A DNA stretch of 64,000 nt from Flavobacterium sp. (GTDB lineage: Bacteria; Bacteroidota; Bacteroidia; Flavobacteriales; Flavobacteriaceae). Of this stretch, positions 9,806-18,918 are shown piece after piece. The translations under genes were made by a program, and so were the position numbers. Location of the stretch: contig JAEUTY010000020.1 of assembly GCA_016787805.1 (NCBI GenBank), forward strand, positions 33,424-97,423, in the 5' to 3' direction. Positions within the stretch are counted from its first letter, which is position 1. The number at the start of each line of letters is the position of its first letter. Below the pieces are notes generated by a model, which was not told the origin of the DNA, searched no databases, and worked only from the letters and a program-made list of their open reading frames with translations.

Positions 9806-10942
9806 ATGAAAATTAACAAACTATTTATTTTAGGTTTTGCTTTAACAGGAATGTTATTTTCAAGTTGCGACTCTAGAGATGAAAAAGAGGTATCTTATGA
9901 GTTCAACTTTGGAGATTCTGTAACAAGAAACTTTGTTGGTAAAGTAGTTGATATAGACCATGCTCCAATTGCTAATGCAACTATTAAAATGGGCTCATTC
10001 ACAACTACAACTGACGCAAACGGACAATTTTCGTTATCATCAGTTCCAGTTTTAGAGCGTTTTGCTTACTTAACTGCAGAAAAAGATGGTTTTATGAAAG
10101 GATCAAGAGCTACAATGCCACACGATGGTGAAAATAATATGGTTATCATGTTGTTACCAGAAACTGTAGTAGATACTTTTACTGCTGGAACACCTCACAA
10201 TGTATTTATTAATAACAATAATGTTAAAATCGCTTTTGATGGTGCTTTTATGACTGAAGATGGTGCTGTTTATAACGGTACTGTTAATGTTGTAGCTCAC
10301 GAATTAGCTTCAACTGATCCAGATGTTTTCATCAAAATGCCAGGTAACCTTATCGGTGAAAGAACGGATGGTACTATTTCTGGTATGGAAACTTACGGAA
10401 TGGTTAATGTTGAATTGAAAGGTGATAACGGTCAAAAATTACAAATTTTATCTGGTCACAAAGCAGAAATTGTTCAAAATATTGCAGAAAACCAATTGGA
10501 TACTGCTCCTGCAACTATTCCATTATGGTACTTCAACGAATCAACTGGTTTGTGGGTTGAAGAAGGATTTTCAAGAAAAGTAGGTAACAAATATTACGGT
10601 CAAGTTTCTCACTTTACATGGTGGAATAATGATTATGCTTACGTTGTTGCTACCTTATATGTAACTGTTAAAAATTCTGATGAAACTCCAGTAAACGGTG
10701 TTAGAGTAACTATCACAAGAGAAGCTGGAAGTACAGGAGATGTATTAATGGATTTAGGTGTAACAGGTGTTAATGGTACTTTAAGTGCTGGTGTGCCAAG
10801 AAATGAAGTGTTGATTTTCAGAGCATATAATTCTTTTGGAATTTTAATCAACCAACAAGTGTTGCCAGCTTCTCCAGATTTAGAGAGATATGTTACGGTT
10901 ATCATTCCCACTGTAGATAGAATGGGCAATCAGAAAAAATAA
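9806..10942 (+). CDS. Lipoprotein with carboxypeptidase-regulatory-like domain, copy 1 of a tandem pair
   Basis: The 378-aa protein has a lipoprotein signal with the lipobox LFSSC (Cys20). Residues about 40-115 form a carboxypeptidase-regulatory-like (CarboxypepD_reg) beta-sandwich with GKVVDIDHAPIANATIKMG. A middle region ends near HFTWWNND, and a second Ig-like domain starts at LYVTVKNSDETPVNGVRVT. The next gene encodes a clear paralogue sharing this order. Likely surface- or periplasm-exposed; ligand unknown. The upstream 210 nt contain no promoter I can name with confidence. Confidence 0.8.
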   Translation: MKINKLFILGFALTGMLFSSCDSRDEKEVSYEFNFGDSVTRNFVGKVVDIDHAPIANATIKMGSFTTTTDANGQFSLSSVPVLERFAYLTAEKDGFMKGSRATMPHDGENNMVIMLLPETVVDTFTAGTPHNVFINNNNVKIAFDGAFMTEDGAVYNGTVNVVAHELASTDPDVFIKMPGNLIGERTDGTISGMETYGMVNVELKGDNGQKLQILSGHKAEIVQNIAENQLDTAPATIPLWYFNESTGLWVEEGFSRKVGNKYYGQVSHFTWWNNDYAYVVATLYVTVKNSDETPVNGVRVTITREAGSTGDVLMDLGVTGVNGTLSAGVPRNEVLIFRAYNSFGILINQQVLPASPDLERYVTVIIPTVDRMGNQKK

Positions 10943-10968
10943 TTCGAATTAAACCCTAATAATGATGA

Positions 10969-10998
10969 AAACCGCTAAATTTATTTAGCGGTTTTTTT
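10969..10998 (+). terminator. Rho-independent terminator between the two lipoprotein genes
   Basis: AAACCGCTAAAT (10969-10980) and ATTTAGCGGTTT (10983-10994) form a strong stem followed by a T run. It separates the paralogous genes into distinct transcripts. Confidence 0.85.
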
Positions 10999-11019
10999 TA
11001 TCTTTATAAAAAAAAAGCT

Positions 11020-12813
11020 ATGAAAAATAACAAGTTAGTATTTAGTTTCGCATTCATGTTAATTTTATTTTTTGGATGCCAATCAGAAAATGATGTCGAG
11101 CAGCAATCTGTTGCTGAATTTCAAGAGAATTTCGGGCAATCTGTTTCGAGAGATTTTATTGGGTATGTTGTTGACACCAACAATAATCCTATTCAAAATG
11201 CAACAATTTCAATTGGTACATCAACAGTACAAACGGATGTAAATGGTTTATTTATTTTAAATAATGCCGACGTATTTGAACGATTTGCTTATATAAAAGC
11301 AAGTAAAAGCGGTTTTATTGATGGCTCGCGTGCAATGATACCCACTTCTGGAAAAAACAATGTTAGAATCATGTTGTTGTCAAACGCGCCAATTGCAACG
11401 ATAACGTCTGGTAGTGCTTCTGAAGTTGCTCTAAACTCTGAAACAAAGGTAAATTTTGATGGTGCATTTCAAGATGCAAATGGAAATCCTTACTCAGGAA
11501 ATGTTAGTGTATCAGTTTATCATTTAAAACCTTCCAATGATAACATTGAAAAAATTATGCCTGGAATGCTTTACGGAGCAACAGAGAGTGGAGAAGAAGC
11601 AATTTTGCAAACCTACGGAATGTTAAATGTAGAACTAAAAGGCACCAGTGGACAGAAATTACAAATAGCAAATGGTCATACAGCACAAATCACTATGCAG
11701 ATTGATAATAGCCAAATTAGTACAGCACCTTCAACCATTCCGCTTTGGCATTTTGATGAAGAAAATGGCTATTGGATTCAGCAAGGAAATGCGACAAAAG
11801 TTGGCAATCAATACGTGGGAAATGTAACGCACTTTAGTTGGTGGAATTGTGATGCGTTTTCAGCAACAGTCGATTTAAATCTAACGGTTAAAGATAGCAG
11901 CGGAGGCTTTTTAAGTAATGCAAAACTCAAATTAACTGTAAATTCAACAAACTTTTCTTCATTTTTGTTTTACACCTCTGACGATGGTCTTGCTTCTGGA
12001 GTAGTTCCTGTCAATGAGGTTATCACACTGAAAGCCTATAATATTTGTGGAGTTGAAATATATTCTACTCAAATCGGACCGTTTTCTCAAAAAACGAACT
12101 TAGAAGTTATATTGCCAAATAGCGTTGATGAAAGTGTAAAAGTGAAAGGTAAAATTTTAAAATGTAACAATGAAATAGTCACCAATGGCTACGTTGTAAT
12201 GCGTTTAGGTAATAACCTTATTTTCTCTAGTATTAATGATGGAGATTATGAGTTTAATACCTATTCATGCCTTAGCATTAATCAATTTACTATTGAAGGT
12301 TTTGATTTTGATACTTTTCAATCTACTGGTAAAACAACATACAATATGAGTCATCCTTTGACCAATATTAATACTTTGAAAGCATGCAATTCAATTGTTG
12401 AATACGTTTCTTTTAAAATCAATGGTGAGGATACTATAATAACTGAAAATATTGATTCTCAAAACAACCTTGGAATTGTTACGTATGGTAATAATCTTTT
12501 TGCAAATCAGTTAACAATATATGCCAATGCTGGAAATCCTTCGAATAGCAATTATTCTCTTATAATGGAATGCGCAAGTAATCAACTTGGTAGCTATACT
12601 ACAAGTAATTCTAGTTTTAGAATCCAACAATATTTCTCACCTTTTAATCACTTTACTTTCGTTAATGGACTAACTTATACAAGTGGTTACAAATTTAAAA
12701 TTAATAAATTCGGAAATATTGGCGATTATATTGATGTCGAGTTTTCAGGAACAACTATAACAACACAAACCTATAATATTACAGGAATTGCACATGTAAT
12801 AAGAGATCATTAA
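11020..12813 (+). CDS. Lipoprotein with carboxypeptidase-regulatory-like domain, copy 2 (longer paralogue)
   Basis: The 597-aa protein has lipobox LFFGC (Cys20) and then the same order as its upstream neighbour: NFGQSVSRDFIGYVVDTNNN, GSRAMIP, a middle region ending HFSWWNCD, and an Ig-like domain from VDLNLTVKDSSGG. About 240 extra C-terminal residues, rich in Asn, Thr and Ser, form further beta-type sequence that I cannot assign. The pair probably arose by tandem duplication followed by extension. A TATCTTTA box overlaps the end of the preceding terminator and may be its promoter. Function unknown. Confidence 0.78.
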   Translation: MKNNKLVFSFAFMLILFFGCQSENDVEQQSVAEFQENFGQSVSRDFIGYVVDTNNNPIQNATISIGTSTVQTDVNGLFILNNADVFERFAYIKASKSGFIDGSRAMIPTSGKNNVRIMLLSNAPIATITSGSASEVALNSETKVNFDGAFQDANGNPYSGNVSVSVYHLKPSNDNIEKIMPGMLYGATESGEEAILQTYGMLNVELKGTSGQKLQIANGHTAQITMQIDNSQISTAPSTIPLWHFDEENGYWIQQGNATKVGNQYVGNVTHFSWWNCDAFSATVDLNLTVKDSSGGFLSNAKLKLTVNSTNFSSFLFYTSDDGLASGVVPVNEVITLKAYNICGVEIYSTQIGPFSQKTNLEVILPNSVDESVKVKGKILKCNNEIVTNGYVVMRLGNNLIFSSINDGDYEFNTYSCLSINQFTIEGFDFDTFQSTGKTTYNMSHPLTNINTLKACNSIVEYVSFKINGEDTIITENIDSQNNLGIVTYGNNLFANQLTIYANAGNPSNSNYSLIMECASNQLGSYTTSNSSFRIQQYFSPFNHFTFVNGLTYTSGYKFKINKFGNIGDYIDVEFSGTTITTQTYNITGIAHVIRDH

Positions 12814-12845
12814 AAACTTTCTGATGAACTGATTATTCTCTGAAT

Positions 12846-13367
12846 TTATAAAAAATCTTTCACTTCGTTTTTCAAATAATTCAAAGCTACACCTGTGGCT
12901 GATTCTGTTTCAAATTGATTGCTTAAAATCTTTTCACGAAGACTATCAGCATTTTGAATACTTGAATCTAATGTAGTTTTGCGAATATTTTGAATAACCG
13001 TGTTTTTAGCAGTTATAATCATCGTCCAACAATCGTCTGTGATATAAATTTGCTGAGTTAAATTGTGTTCAAATTCTTGTTCAATATGATAAATCAAAAG
13101 GTTTTGGTAATCACTTTTATCACTACCATTCGGAGCAACACGAATTAATAATTTTGAAGGATTAATTCGTTCTAAAAATAAAGCTAAACGTTCGTAGGCT
13201 TGTAATTTTAATGGTAACGCTTGTTTTTGGTTTTCTTTTACTAATTGAAATCGTCTTCTTTTTTCTTCAGCATTTGTAAAAGTTTGAAATAAATAAAAGG
13301 CTACGGCTCCAGTAATAGCTGCGGGTATACAATAAAACGCTAATTCGATAATCTTGTCGGTGTTCAT
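12846..13367 (-). CDS. Conserved membrane-anchored protein of unknown function
   Basis: The 173-aa protein has one N-terminal transmembrane helix (about residues 7-29), then a charged segment AEEKRRRFQLVKENQKQ that looks like a coiled coil, and a soluble helical domain with LKLQAYERLALFLERINP. This arrangement is familiar from a small Bacteroidota family, but I cannot assign a function. The gene converges with the longer lipoprotein gene and lies 9 nt downstream of the small lipoprotein gene, suggesting one transcription unit. Confidence 0.65.
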   Translation of the reverse strand: MNTDKIIELAFYCIPAAITGAVAFYLFQTFTNAEEKRRRFQLVKENQKQALPLKLQAYERLALFLERINPSKLLIRVAPNGSDKSDYQNLLIYHIEQEFEHNLTQQIYITDDCWTMIITAKNTVIQNIRKTTLDSSIQNADSLREKILSNQFETESATGVALNYLKNEVKDFL

Positions 13368-13376
13368 ATTTTTATA

Positions 13377-13889
13377 TTAAAATTGTATTTGAGGTACTTT
13401 TTTAGCAAACCATTCTCGATCTCTTTCAATTTGATTTTCACGAGTGTAAGACTTCTTTTGAGTGTTTATTTTTAACTCTCCAAAATACGTTACTTTTCCT
13501 TTTTCAATGTCAAATTTCATATCAATTGGAATTTTAATTGTTGACGGATCATTGCGCATGTTGTTGAAGATTTTTATCTCAAAAAATTTGTATTTCCCAG
13601 CAGGTTTTGCAATGGTAAAAAGATAGTACACATTACCGTTTTCATTGAAATCTCCATTGGAATTTTTATAAGTAAAAAAATCTTTTGAGTTGGGATAATT
13701 GTTTATAGAAGGCACATCGTAACAATAATTGAATGTAAATATATTGTACATTTTTTTTTCGATACAAATTGTCCCAACAATCATACCTTCTGTTTCAGCG
13801 TTGTACGTTGTTTTAAGGTTTTTTGATGGACTAGAGCATCCTAAAATAAGTGAAGCTGTTAGAAGTAAAAAAATATTTTTTGCTTTCAT
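13377..13889 (-). CDS. Small lipoprotein of unknown function
   Basis: The 170-aa product starts MKAKNIFLLLTASLILGCSS, a clean lipoprotein signal with Cys18. The rest is beta-rich (for example YKFFEIKIFNNM) without a domain I recognise. It lies 9 nt upstream of the membrane-anchored protein gene on the same strand, so the two are probably co-expressed. Confidence 0.65.
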   Translation of the reverse strand: MKAKNIFLLLTASLILGCSSPSKNLKTTYNAETEGMIVGTICIEKKMYNIFTFNYCYDVPSINNYPNSKDFFTYKNSNGDFNENGNVYYLFTIAKPAGKYKFFEIKIFNNMRNDPSTIKIPIDMKFDIEKGKVTYFGELKINTQKKSYTRENQIERDREWFAKKVPQIQF

Positions 13890-13986
13890 GGTTTTTGTTT
13901 TTTTGACTGTTTGTTATGCTTTCACAAAGTAAAACAATTTTACAGTTGCAACCAATAAAATAGTTGATAATTCAAACCACTAGCTG

Positions 13987-14017
13987 TTGTATTTAATTTT
14001 AAGGAAACCTACTTTTG
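13987..14017 (+). promoter_or_regulatory. Bacteroidota-type promoter of the uvrD/pcrA gene
   Basis: TTG at 13987-13989, a 20-nt spacer and TACTTTTG at 14010-14017 match the TTG/TAnnTTTG consensus. The ATG follows at 14042. Confidence 0.7.
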
Positions 14018-14041
14018 TAAAAAAGTATCTCGTAATAGTTT

Positions 14042-16369
14042 ATGCAAAAATACATCGACCAACTCAACGAAGCCCAGCAAGCTCCAGTCTATCAAAAAGA
14101 TGGACCAATGATTATTATAGCTGGAGCAGGTTCTGGTAAAACACGTGTTTTGACCATGAGAATTGCTTATTTGATGAGCTTAGGTGTTGATGCGTTTAAT
14201 ATCTTAGCATTGACATTTACCAACAAAGCGGCTCGCGAAATGAAAAAACGCATTGCTGATATTGTGGGAACCAATGAAGCCAAAAACCTTTGGATGGGAA
14301 CTTTTCACTCTGTTTTTGCACGAATTCTGCGCAGTGAAGCGGATAAATTGGGTTATCCATCGAACTTTACAATTTATGATTCTCAAGATTCAGTTCGACT
14401 GATTTCTGCCATTATCAAAGAAATGCAATTGGACAAAGATATTTATAAACCCAAACAATTATTGGGTCGAATTTCATCTTATAAAAATTCGTTGATTACC
14501 GTAAAAGCATATTTTAACAATCCTGAGTTGCAAGAGGCCGATGCGATGAGTAAAAAACCGCGAACAGGCGAAATTTATGCTAATTATGTTGATCGTTGTT
14601 TCAAAGCAGGCGCGATGGATTTTGATGATTTATTGCTAAAAACCAATGAGCTACTGAATCGCTTTCCGGATGTTTTGGCCAAATACCAAGATCGTTTTCG
14701 CTACATTATGGTGGATGAGTATCAAGATACCAACCATTCGCAATATTTGATTGTTCGTGCTTTGTCAGATCGTTTCCAAAATATTTGCGTGGTAGGTGAT
14801 GATGCGCAAAGTATTTATGCCTTTCGTGGCGCAAACATCAACAATATCTTAAACTTTCAAAAGGATTATGATAATGTAAAAACCTATCGATTGGAGCAAA
14901 ATTACCGTTCCACCAAAAACATCGTAGAAGCGGCCAATTCGATCATCGATAAAAATAAAACCAAACTCGAAAAAGTGGTTTGGACAGCCAACGATTTTGG
15001 GCCGAAAATTAAAGTGCACCGTAGTATTACCGATGGAGAAGAAGGTCGTTTTGTAGCAAGTGAAATCTTTGAACAAAAGATGCGCAATCAGTTGCACAAT
15101 GGCCAATTTGCTATTTTGTACCGCACCAATGCGCAATCGCGTGCTATGGAAGATGCTTTGCGTAAACGCGATATTCCGTATCGAATTTACGGCGGATTAT
15201 CATTTTACCAACGCAAAGAAATTAAAGATGTTTTGTGTTATTTGCGTCTTATTATTAATCCAAAAGATGAAGAAGCACTTGTTCGAGTAATCAATTATCC
15301 TGCAAGAGGAATTGGAGATTCAACTGTAGAAAAATTAACGGTTGCAGCCAATCATTACAAGCGTTCTATTTTTGAAGTAATGGAACACATTGATAAAATT
15401 GACCTAAAACTGAACTCGGGCACGAAAACTAAAATCAATGATTTTGTCATGATGATCAAGAGTTTTCAAGTCATCAACGAAACTCAAGATGCTTTTTATT
15501 TAGCAGAACATGTGACCAAAAAAACAGGTTTAGTCCAAGAACTTAAGAAAGACGGAACACCTGAAGGTATTGCTCGAATTGAAAATATTGAAGAACTACT
15601 TAATGGTATCAAAGATTTTATTGAAGGTCAAAAAGAAATCGACGGCGCACGTGGAGCTTTGTCTGAGTTTTTAGAAGATGTTGCTTTGGCCACCGATTTG
15701 GATAAAGATACTGGAGATGATGATCGAGTAGCTTTAATGACGATTCACTTAGCAAAAGGACTTGAGTTTCCCTACGTTTTTGTAGTGGGAATGGAAGAAG
15801 ATTTGTTTCCGAGTGCGATGAGTATGAATACTCGCAGCGAACTCGAAGAAGAACGTCGTTTGTTTTATGTAGCTTTAACAAGAGCTGAACATCAAGCGTA
15901 TTTGACCTATGCACAATCGCGTTATCGTTGGGGAAAATTGACTGATAGCGAGCCTTCACGTTTTATCGAAGAAATAAAAGACGATTATTTAGAATACATT
16001 AATCCAATGGATAATGGTTACCGCTACAAACCTTCAATCGATTTGGATATTTTTGGTGATATTGATAAATCAAAATTGCGTTTAACCAAACCAACAACTG
16101 GAACACCACCCAAAAAATACGGCGAAGAACCTGTAGTTTCATCCAATATTCGTAAATTAAAACCAGTTTCGTCTAATCCGCCATCCAATACCAACTTGTT
16201 TGATAGTAAACTTGCCATCGGAAATGTTGTAATGCACGAGCGATTTGGCAAAGGTCAAATTCTCAATTTAGAAGGTGTTGGTGCCGATAGAAAAGCTGAA
16301 ATTAAATTCGACGTGGGCGGAATTAAAAAACTATTGCTTCGCTTTGCTAAATTGGATGTGATAGGTTAA
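14042..16369 (+). CDS. UvrD/PcrA/Rep-family ATP-dependent DNA helicase
   Basis: This SF1A 3'-5' helicase takes part in nucleotide excision repair, mismatch repair and replication restart. The 775-aa protein shows Walker A IIAGAGSGKTRVL (about 25-37), motif Ia LTFTNKAAREM, DEYQDTN (Walker B), GDDAQSIYAFRGA (motif III), LEQNYRS (motif IV) and VALMTIHLAKGLEF (motif V). The C-terminal segment VVMHERFGKGQILNLEG is the tail typical of PcrA. Its last four bases overlap the 3' end of the convergent hydrolase gene. UvrD and PcrA names are both used for this family, so I give no symbol. Confidence 0.95.
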   Translation: MQKYIDQLNEAQQAPVYQKDGPMIIIAGAGSGKTRVLTMRIAYLMSLGVDAFNILALTFTNKAAREMKKRIADIVGTNEAKNLWMGTFHSVFARILRSEADKLGYPSNFTIYDSQDSVRLISAIIKEMQLDKDIYKPKQLLGRISSYKNSLITVKAYFNNPELQEADAMSKKPRTGEIYANYVDRCFKAGAMDFDDLLLKTNELLNRFPDVLAKYQDRFRYIMVDEYQDTNHSQYLIVRALSDRFQNICVVGDDAQSIYAFRGANINNILNFQKDYDNVKTYRLEQNYRSTKNIVEAANSIIDKNKTKLEKVVWTANDFGPKIKVHRSITDGEEGRFVASEIFEQKMRNQLHNGQFAILYRTNAQSRAMEDALRKRDIPYRIYGGLSFYQRKEIKDVLCYLRLIINPKDEEALVRVINYPARGIGDSTVEKLTVAANHYKRSIFEVMEHIDKIDLKLNSGTKTKINDFVMMIKSFQVINETQDAFYLAEHVTKKTGLVQELKKDGTPEGIARIENIEELLNGIKDFIEGQKEIDGARGALSEFLEDVALATDLDKDTGDDDRVALMTIHLAKGLEFPYVFVVGMEEDLFPSAMSMNTRSELEEERRLFYVALTRAEHQAYLTYAQSRYRWGKLTDSEPSRFIEEIKDDYLEYINPMDNGYRYKPSIDLDIFGDIDKSKLRLTKPTTGTPPKKYGEEPVVSSNIRKLKPVSSNPPSNTNLFDSKLAIGNVVMHERFGKGQILNLEGVGADRKAEIKFDVGGIKKLLLRFAKLDVIG

Positions 16370-17217
16370 AATTTATTCTGAATAAAAGTCACTAATTTTC
16401 CATAAGCATCCAATTGATCCGGAATTGACCAATCTCCGTGACCACCATTGTACAAGTAAAATTCATTATAAACACCCAATTGATTGAGCTTGTTATGCAA
16501 AGATTGTCCTTGCGTAGTTGGAATCAACGGATCAGCATTTCCGTACAACATAATTGTTGGTTGTGCATTTGCTGTCGCTCTATAAACTGGACTAATTTGA
16601 TTGTAATAACTAGGATTTGCGGCATAATTTACTCCTGTTACACCTTGAAATAGTTCAACCATAAAAGGATTTGAGGTATAATTGACATCATTAAAATCGG
16701 TTGGACCAACAATACTACAAACTATTTTTACATCAGGGTTATGAGCATAGCCATAGAGTAGTGATAAATGCGCTCCGGCACTTACACCAATGAATCCGAA
16801 TTGATCGGATATTCCGTAATTTTCATTTTCCAATTTCATAATTACCGACTCAATATCATTAATTTGCATCGGAAATGCGGGATTTCCAATCGTTGCTAAA
16901 CGATAATTGATATTGGCAATAGCATAATTCGGCAAGTATTGCTTTATAATATTTACAATATAATTCATGTCAGCTTTATCGCCACTCGTCCAACCACCAC
17001 CATGAATTAAGATTAAGGTTTTGGTCGTGTTCGCATTCCTATTAGCAGGCAAATACAAATCAAAAACTTGTTGATTATTCGTTCCGTAACTAATGTTGAA
17101 AAGGTTTTTTTCCTGACTAAAGTCGGTTGCTTGAGACGAATTGGTATCACTTGAACACGAAAACGTGAGTGAAATTAAAACAACAATAAAAAGGTGTAAA
17201 AAATGCTTTATTTTCAT
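16366..17217 (-). CDS. Alpha/beta-hydrolase lipoprotein (carboxylesterase-like)
   Basis: The 283-aa protein has a lipoprotein signal with lipobox LTFSC (Cys21). The alpha/beta-hydrolase fold shows LIHGGGW (oxyanion hole, about 71-77), nucleophile elbow GVSAGAH, Asp in MLYGNADPLIP and the catalytic His in NGGHGDW. This is the arrangement of the acyl-hydrolase/BD-FAE-like esterases. It is anchored in the cell envelope; substrate unknown. Its 3' end overlaps the helicase gene by 4 nt on the opposite strand. Confidence 0.85.
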   Translation of the reverse strand: MKIKHFLHLFIVVLISLTFSCSSDTNSSQATDFSQEKNLFNISYGTNNQQVFDLYLPANRNANTTKTLILIHGGGWTSGDKADMNYIVNIIKQYLPNYAIANINYRLATIGNPAFPMQINDIESVIMKLENENYGISDQFGFIGVSAGAHLSLLYGYAHNPDVKIVCSIVGPTDFNDVNYTSNPFMVELFQGVTGVNYAANPSYYNQISPVYRATANAQPTIMLYGNADPLIPTTQGQSLHNKLNQLGVYNEFYLYNGGHGDWSIPDQLDAYGKLVTFIQNKF

Positions 17218-17300
17218 AGCTTCTATTTATCTTTGAGTAATAAAATCAATGTTTTTTATATTGTTTTAAAACGTTATAAAAACGAATAAAGTATAGTGTA

Positions 17301-17921
17301 ATGTCTCAGTTTATCAAAATTTACGAAGATAATCCCAACGAAGCTGCCATAAAAAAAGTAGTAGATGTTTTGCGTGATGGTGGATTAATCATTTATCCAA
17401 CCGATACGGTTTATGGTTTAGGATGTGATATTACCAACACAAAGGCTTTGGAACGAATTGCCAAAATCAAAGGGATCAAGTTGGAAAAAGCCAATTTTTC
17501 ATTTATTTGCAGTGATTTAAGCAACCTTTCTGATTATGTTAAGCAAATTGATACGTCAACGTTTAAAATTTTAAAACGCGCTCTTCCTGGCCCGTATACT
17601 TTTATTTTGCCTGGAAATAATGATTTACCTAAAGAATTTCGGAAGAAAAAAACAGTCGGAATTCGTGTGCCAGATAACCAAATTGTAATTGATGTTGTGC
17701 GAATGCTCGGTAATCCAATTGTTTCTACATCCATTTATGATGAAGATGAAGTATTGGAATATTCTACAGATCCAGAATTGATTTTTGAAAAATGGCAGAA
17801 TATAGTTGATTTGGTTATTGATGGTGGCTACGGCGATAATGTGCCTTCGACAATTATTGATTTATCAGGATATGAACCTGAAGTCGTTCGTGAAGGAAAA
17901 GGAAGTTTGGATATTATTTGA
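17301..17921 (+). CDS. YrdC/Sua5/YciO-family threonylcarbamoyl-AMP synthase-like protein
   Basis: The 206-aa protein has the YrdC fold: GGLIIYPTDTVYGLGCD (about 27-43) and ALPGPYTFILPG, with R-V-P in VGIRVPDN. TsaC/Sua5 enzymes make threonylcarbamoyl-AMP from Thr, bicarbonate and ATP for the t6A37 tRNA modification. The short length fits TsaC or its YciO paralogue; the two cannot be told apart with certainty here. A TATCTTTG box lies at 17228-17235, 66 nt upstream, and could be its promoter. Confidence 0.85.
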   Translation: MSQFIKIYEDNPNEAAIKKVVDVLRDGGLIIYPTDTVYGLGCDITNTKALERIAKIKGIKLEKANFSFICSDLSNLSDYVKQIDTSTFKILKRALPGPYTFILPGNNDLPKEFRKKKTVGIRVPDNQIVIDVVRMLGNPIVSTSIYDEDEVLEYSTDPELIFEKWQNIVDLVIDGGYGDNVPSTIIDLSGYEPEVVREGKGSLDII

Positions 17922-17946
17922 GAGTTTAGAAAATACTTAGTATAAA

Positions 17947-17975
17947 AAAACGCCTCAGTTGAACCAAGGCGTTTT
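17947..17975 (+). terminator. Bidirectional terminator between the YrdC-family and OmpA-family genes
   Basis: AAAACGCCT (17947-17955) pairs with AGGCGTTTT (17967-17975), with A and T tracts on both sides, so it can act for the two converging genes. Confidence 0.85.
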
Positions 17976-17993
17976 TTAATATTCAAATTTGAA

Positions 17994-18836
17994 TTAATTT
18001 TTCTTTGATAAATTCTTCATTTCTTTTTCAATCATTTCGTAGAATTCGTCGATTTTTGGTAAAATTACAATGCGAGTTCTTCTGTTTTTCGAACGATTTT
18101 CTACTGTTGTATTTTCTACTAACGGAATGTACTCACCACGACCAGCAGCAATAATTTGCTTCGGATTTACATTCAAATCACGTGTTAAAACTCGAGTAAT
18201 CGCAGTAGCTCTTTTTACACTCAAATCCCAATTGTCTATCAAAACTGCGTTTCCAGTAAATGGAACATTATCAGTGTGACCTTCAACCATGCATTCAAAT
18301 GTTGGTTTGTCGTTGATGATTTTTGCAACTTTTGCCAATACTTCTTTGGCCTTGTCAGTAACTACGTAACTACCACTTTTGAATAATAATTTATCTGCAA
18401 TTGAAATAAAGACAACGCCTTTTTCAACATTTACTTCTATATCAGGATCTGAAACACCAACCGAACTTTTAATGCTTGTGACCAAAGCCAAAGTCACTGA
18501 ATCTTTCTTGGTTAAAGCATCCTGTAAACGCGAAATTTTCAAATCTTTTTCTTTGATGGTTTCTAACGCTTTTTCAATATTGGCAGCACCTTGTTGCGTC
18601 AAAGTGGTCATATTCCCCATATTGTTAATCAAATCAGTATTATTTTTCTTTAAAAAATCATTTTGTTGAGCTAAAGCGTCTTTTTCAGACAAACACAAAT
18701 TCAATTTTACTGTGGTCGAATTCAATAAATCTTGACATTCTTTATTCTTTTGCTCTAAATCAGCGATTTTCTTTTTTGTTCCACACGATGTTAAGGTCAA
18801 TGCAGCAATAGAAAGTAATACAACAATTTTCTTCAT
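17994..18836 (-). CDS. OmpA-family peptidoglycan-binding lipoprotein
   Basis: The 280-aa product has a lipoprotein signal (LTLTSC, Cys19), then a long coiled coil from about residue 23 to 115 (KKKIADLEQKNKECQDLL onwards), and a C-terminal OmpA/MotB domain (about 140-270) with VEGHTDNVPF, DLSVKRATAI and NRRTRIVI. The domain binds diaminopimelate-containing peptidoglycan and tethers the outer membrane. It has its own promoter at 18859-18890. Confidence 0.92.
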   Translation of the reverse strand: MKKIVVLLSIAALTLTSCGTKKKIADLEQKNKECQDLLNSTTVKLNLCLSEKDALAQQNDFLKKNNTDLINNMGNMTTLTQQGAANIEKALETIKEKDLKISRLQDALTKKDSVTLALVTSIKSSVGVSDPDIEVNVEKGVVFISIADKLLFKSGSYVVTDKAKEVLAKVAKIINDKPTFECMVEGHTDNVPFTGNAVLIDNWDLSVKRATAITRVLTRDLNVNPKQIIAAGRGEYIPLVENTTVENRSKNRRTRIVILPKIDEFYEMIEKEMKNLSKKN

Positions 18837-18858
18837 GGTAATTATTAATTAGGAAATG

Positions 18859-18890
18859 CAAAATTACAATTTAATACTTAAATAAAACAA
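18859..18890 (-). promoter_or_regulatory. Bacteroidota-type promoter of the OmpA-family gene
   Basis: On the minus strand TTG (18888-18890), a 21-nt spacer and TAATTTTG (18859-18866) match the consensus; the ATG is at 18836. Confidence 0.7.
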
Positions 18891-18918
18891 CACAGTAGTC
18901 TAAAGTATTGTTAAATGA

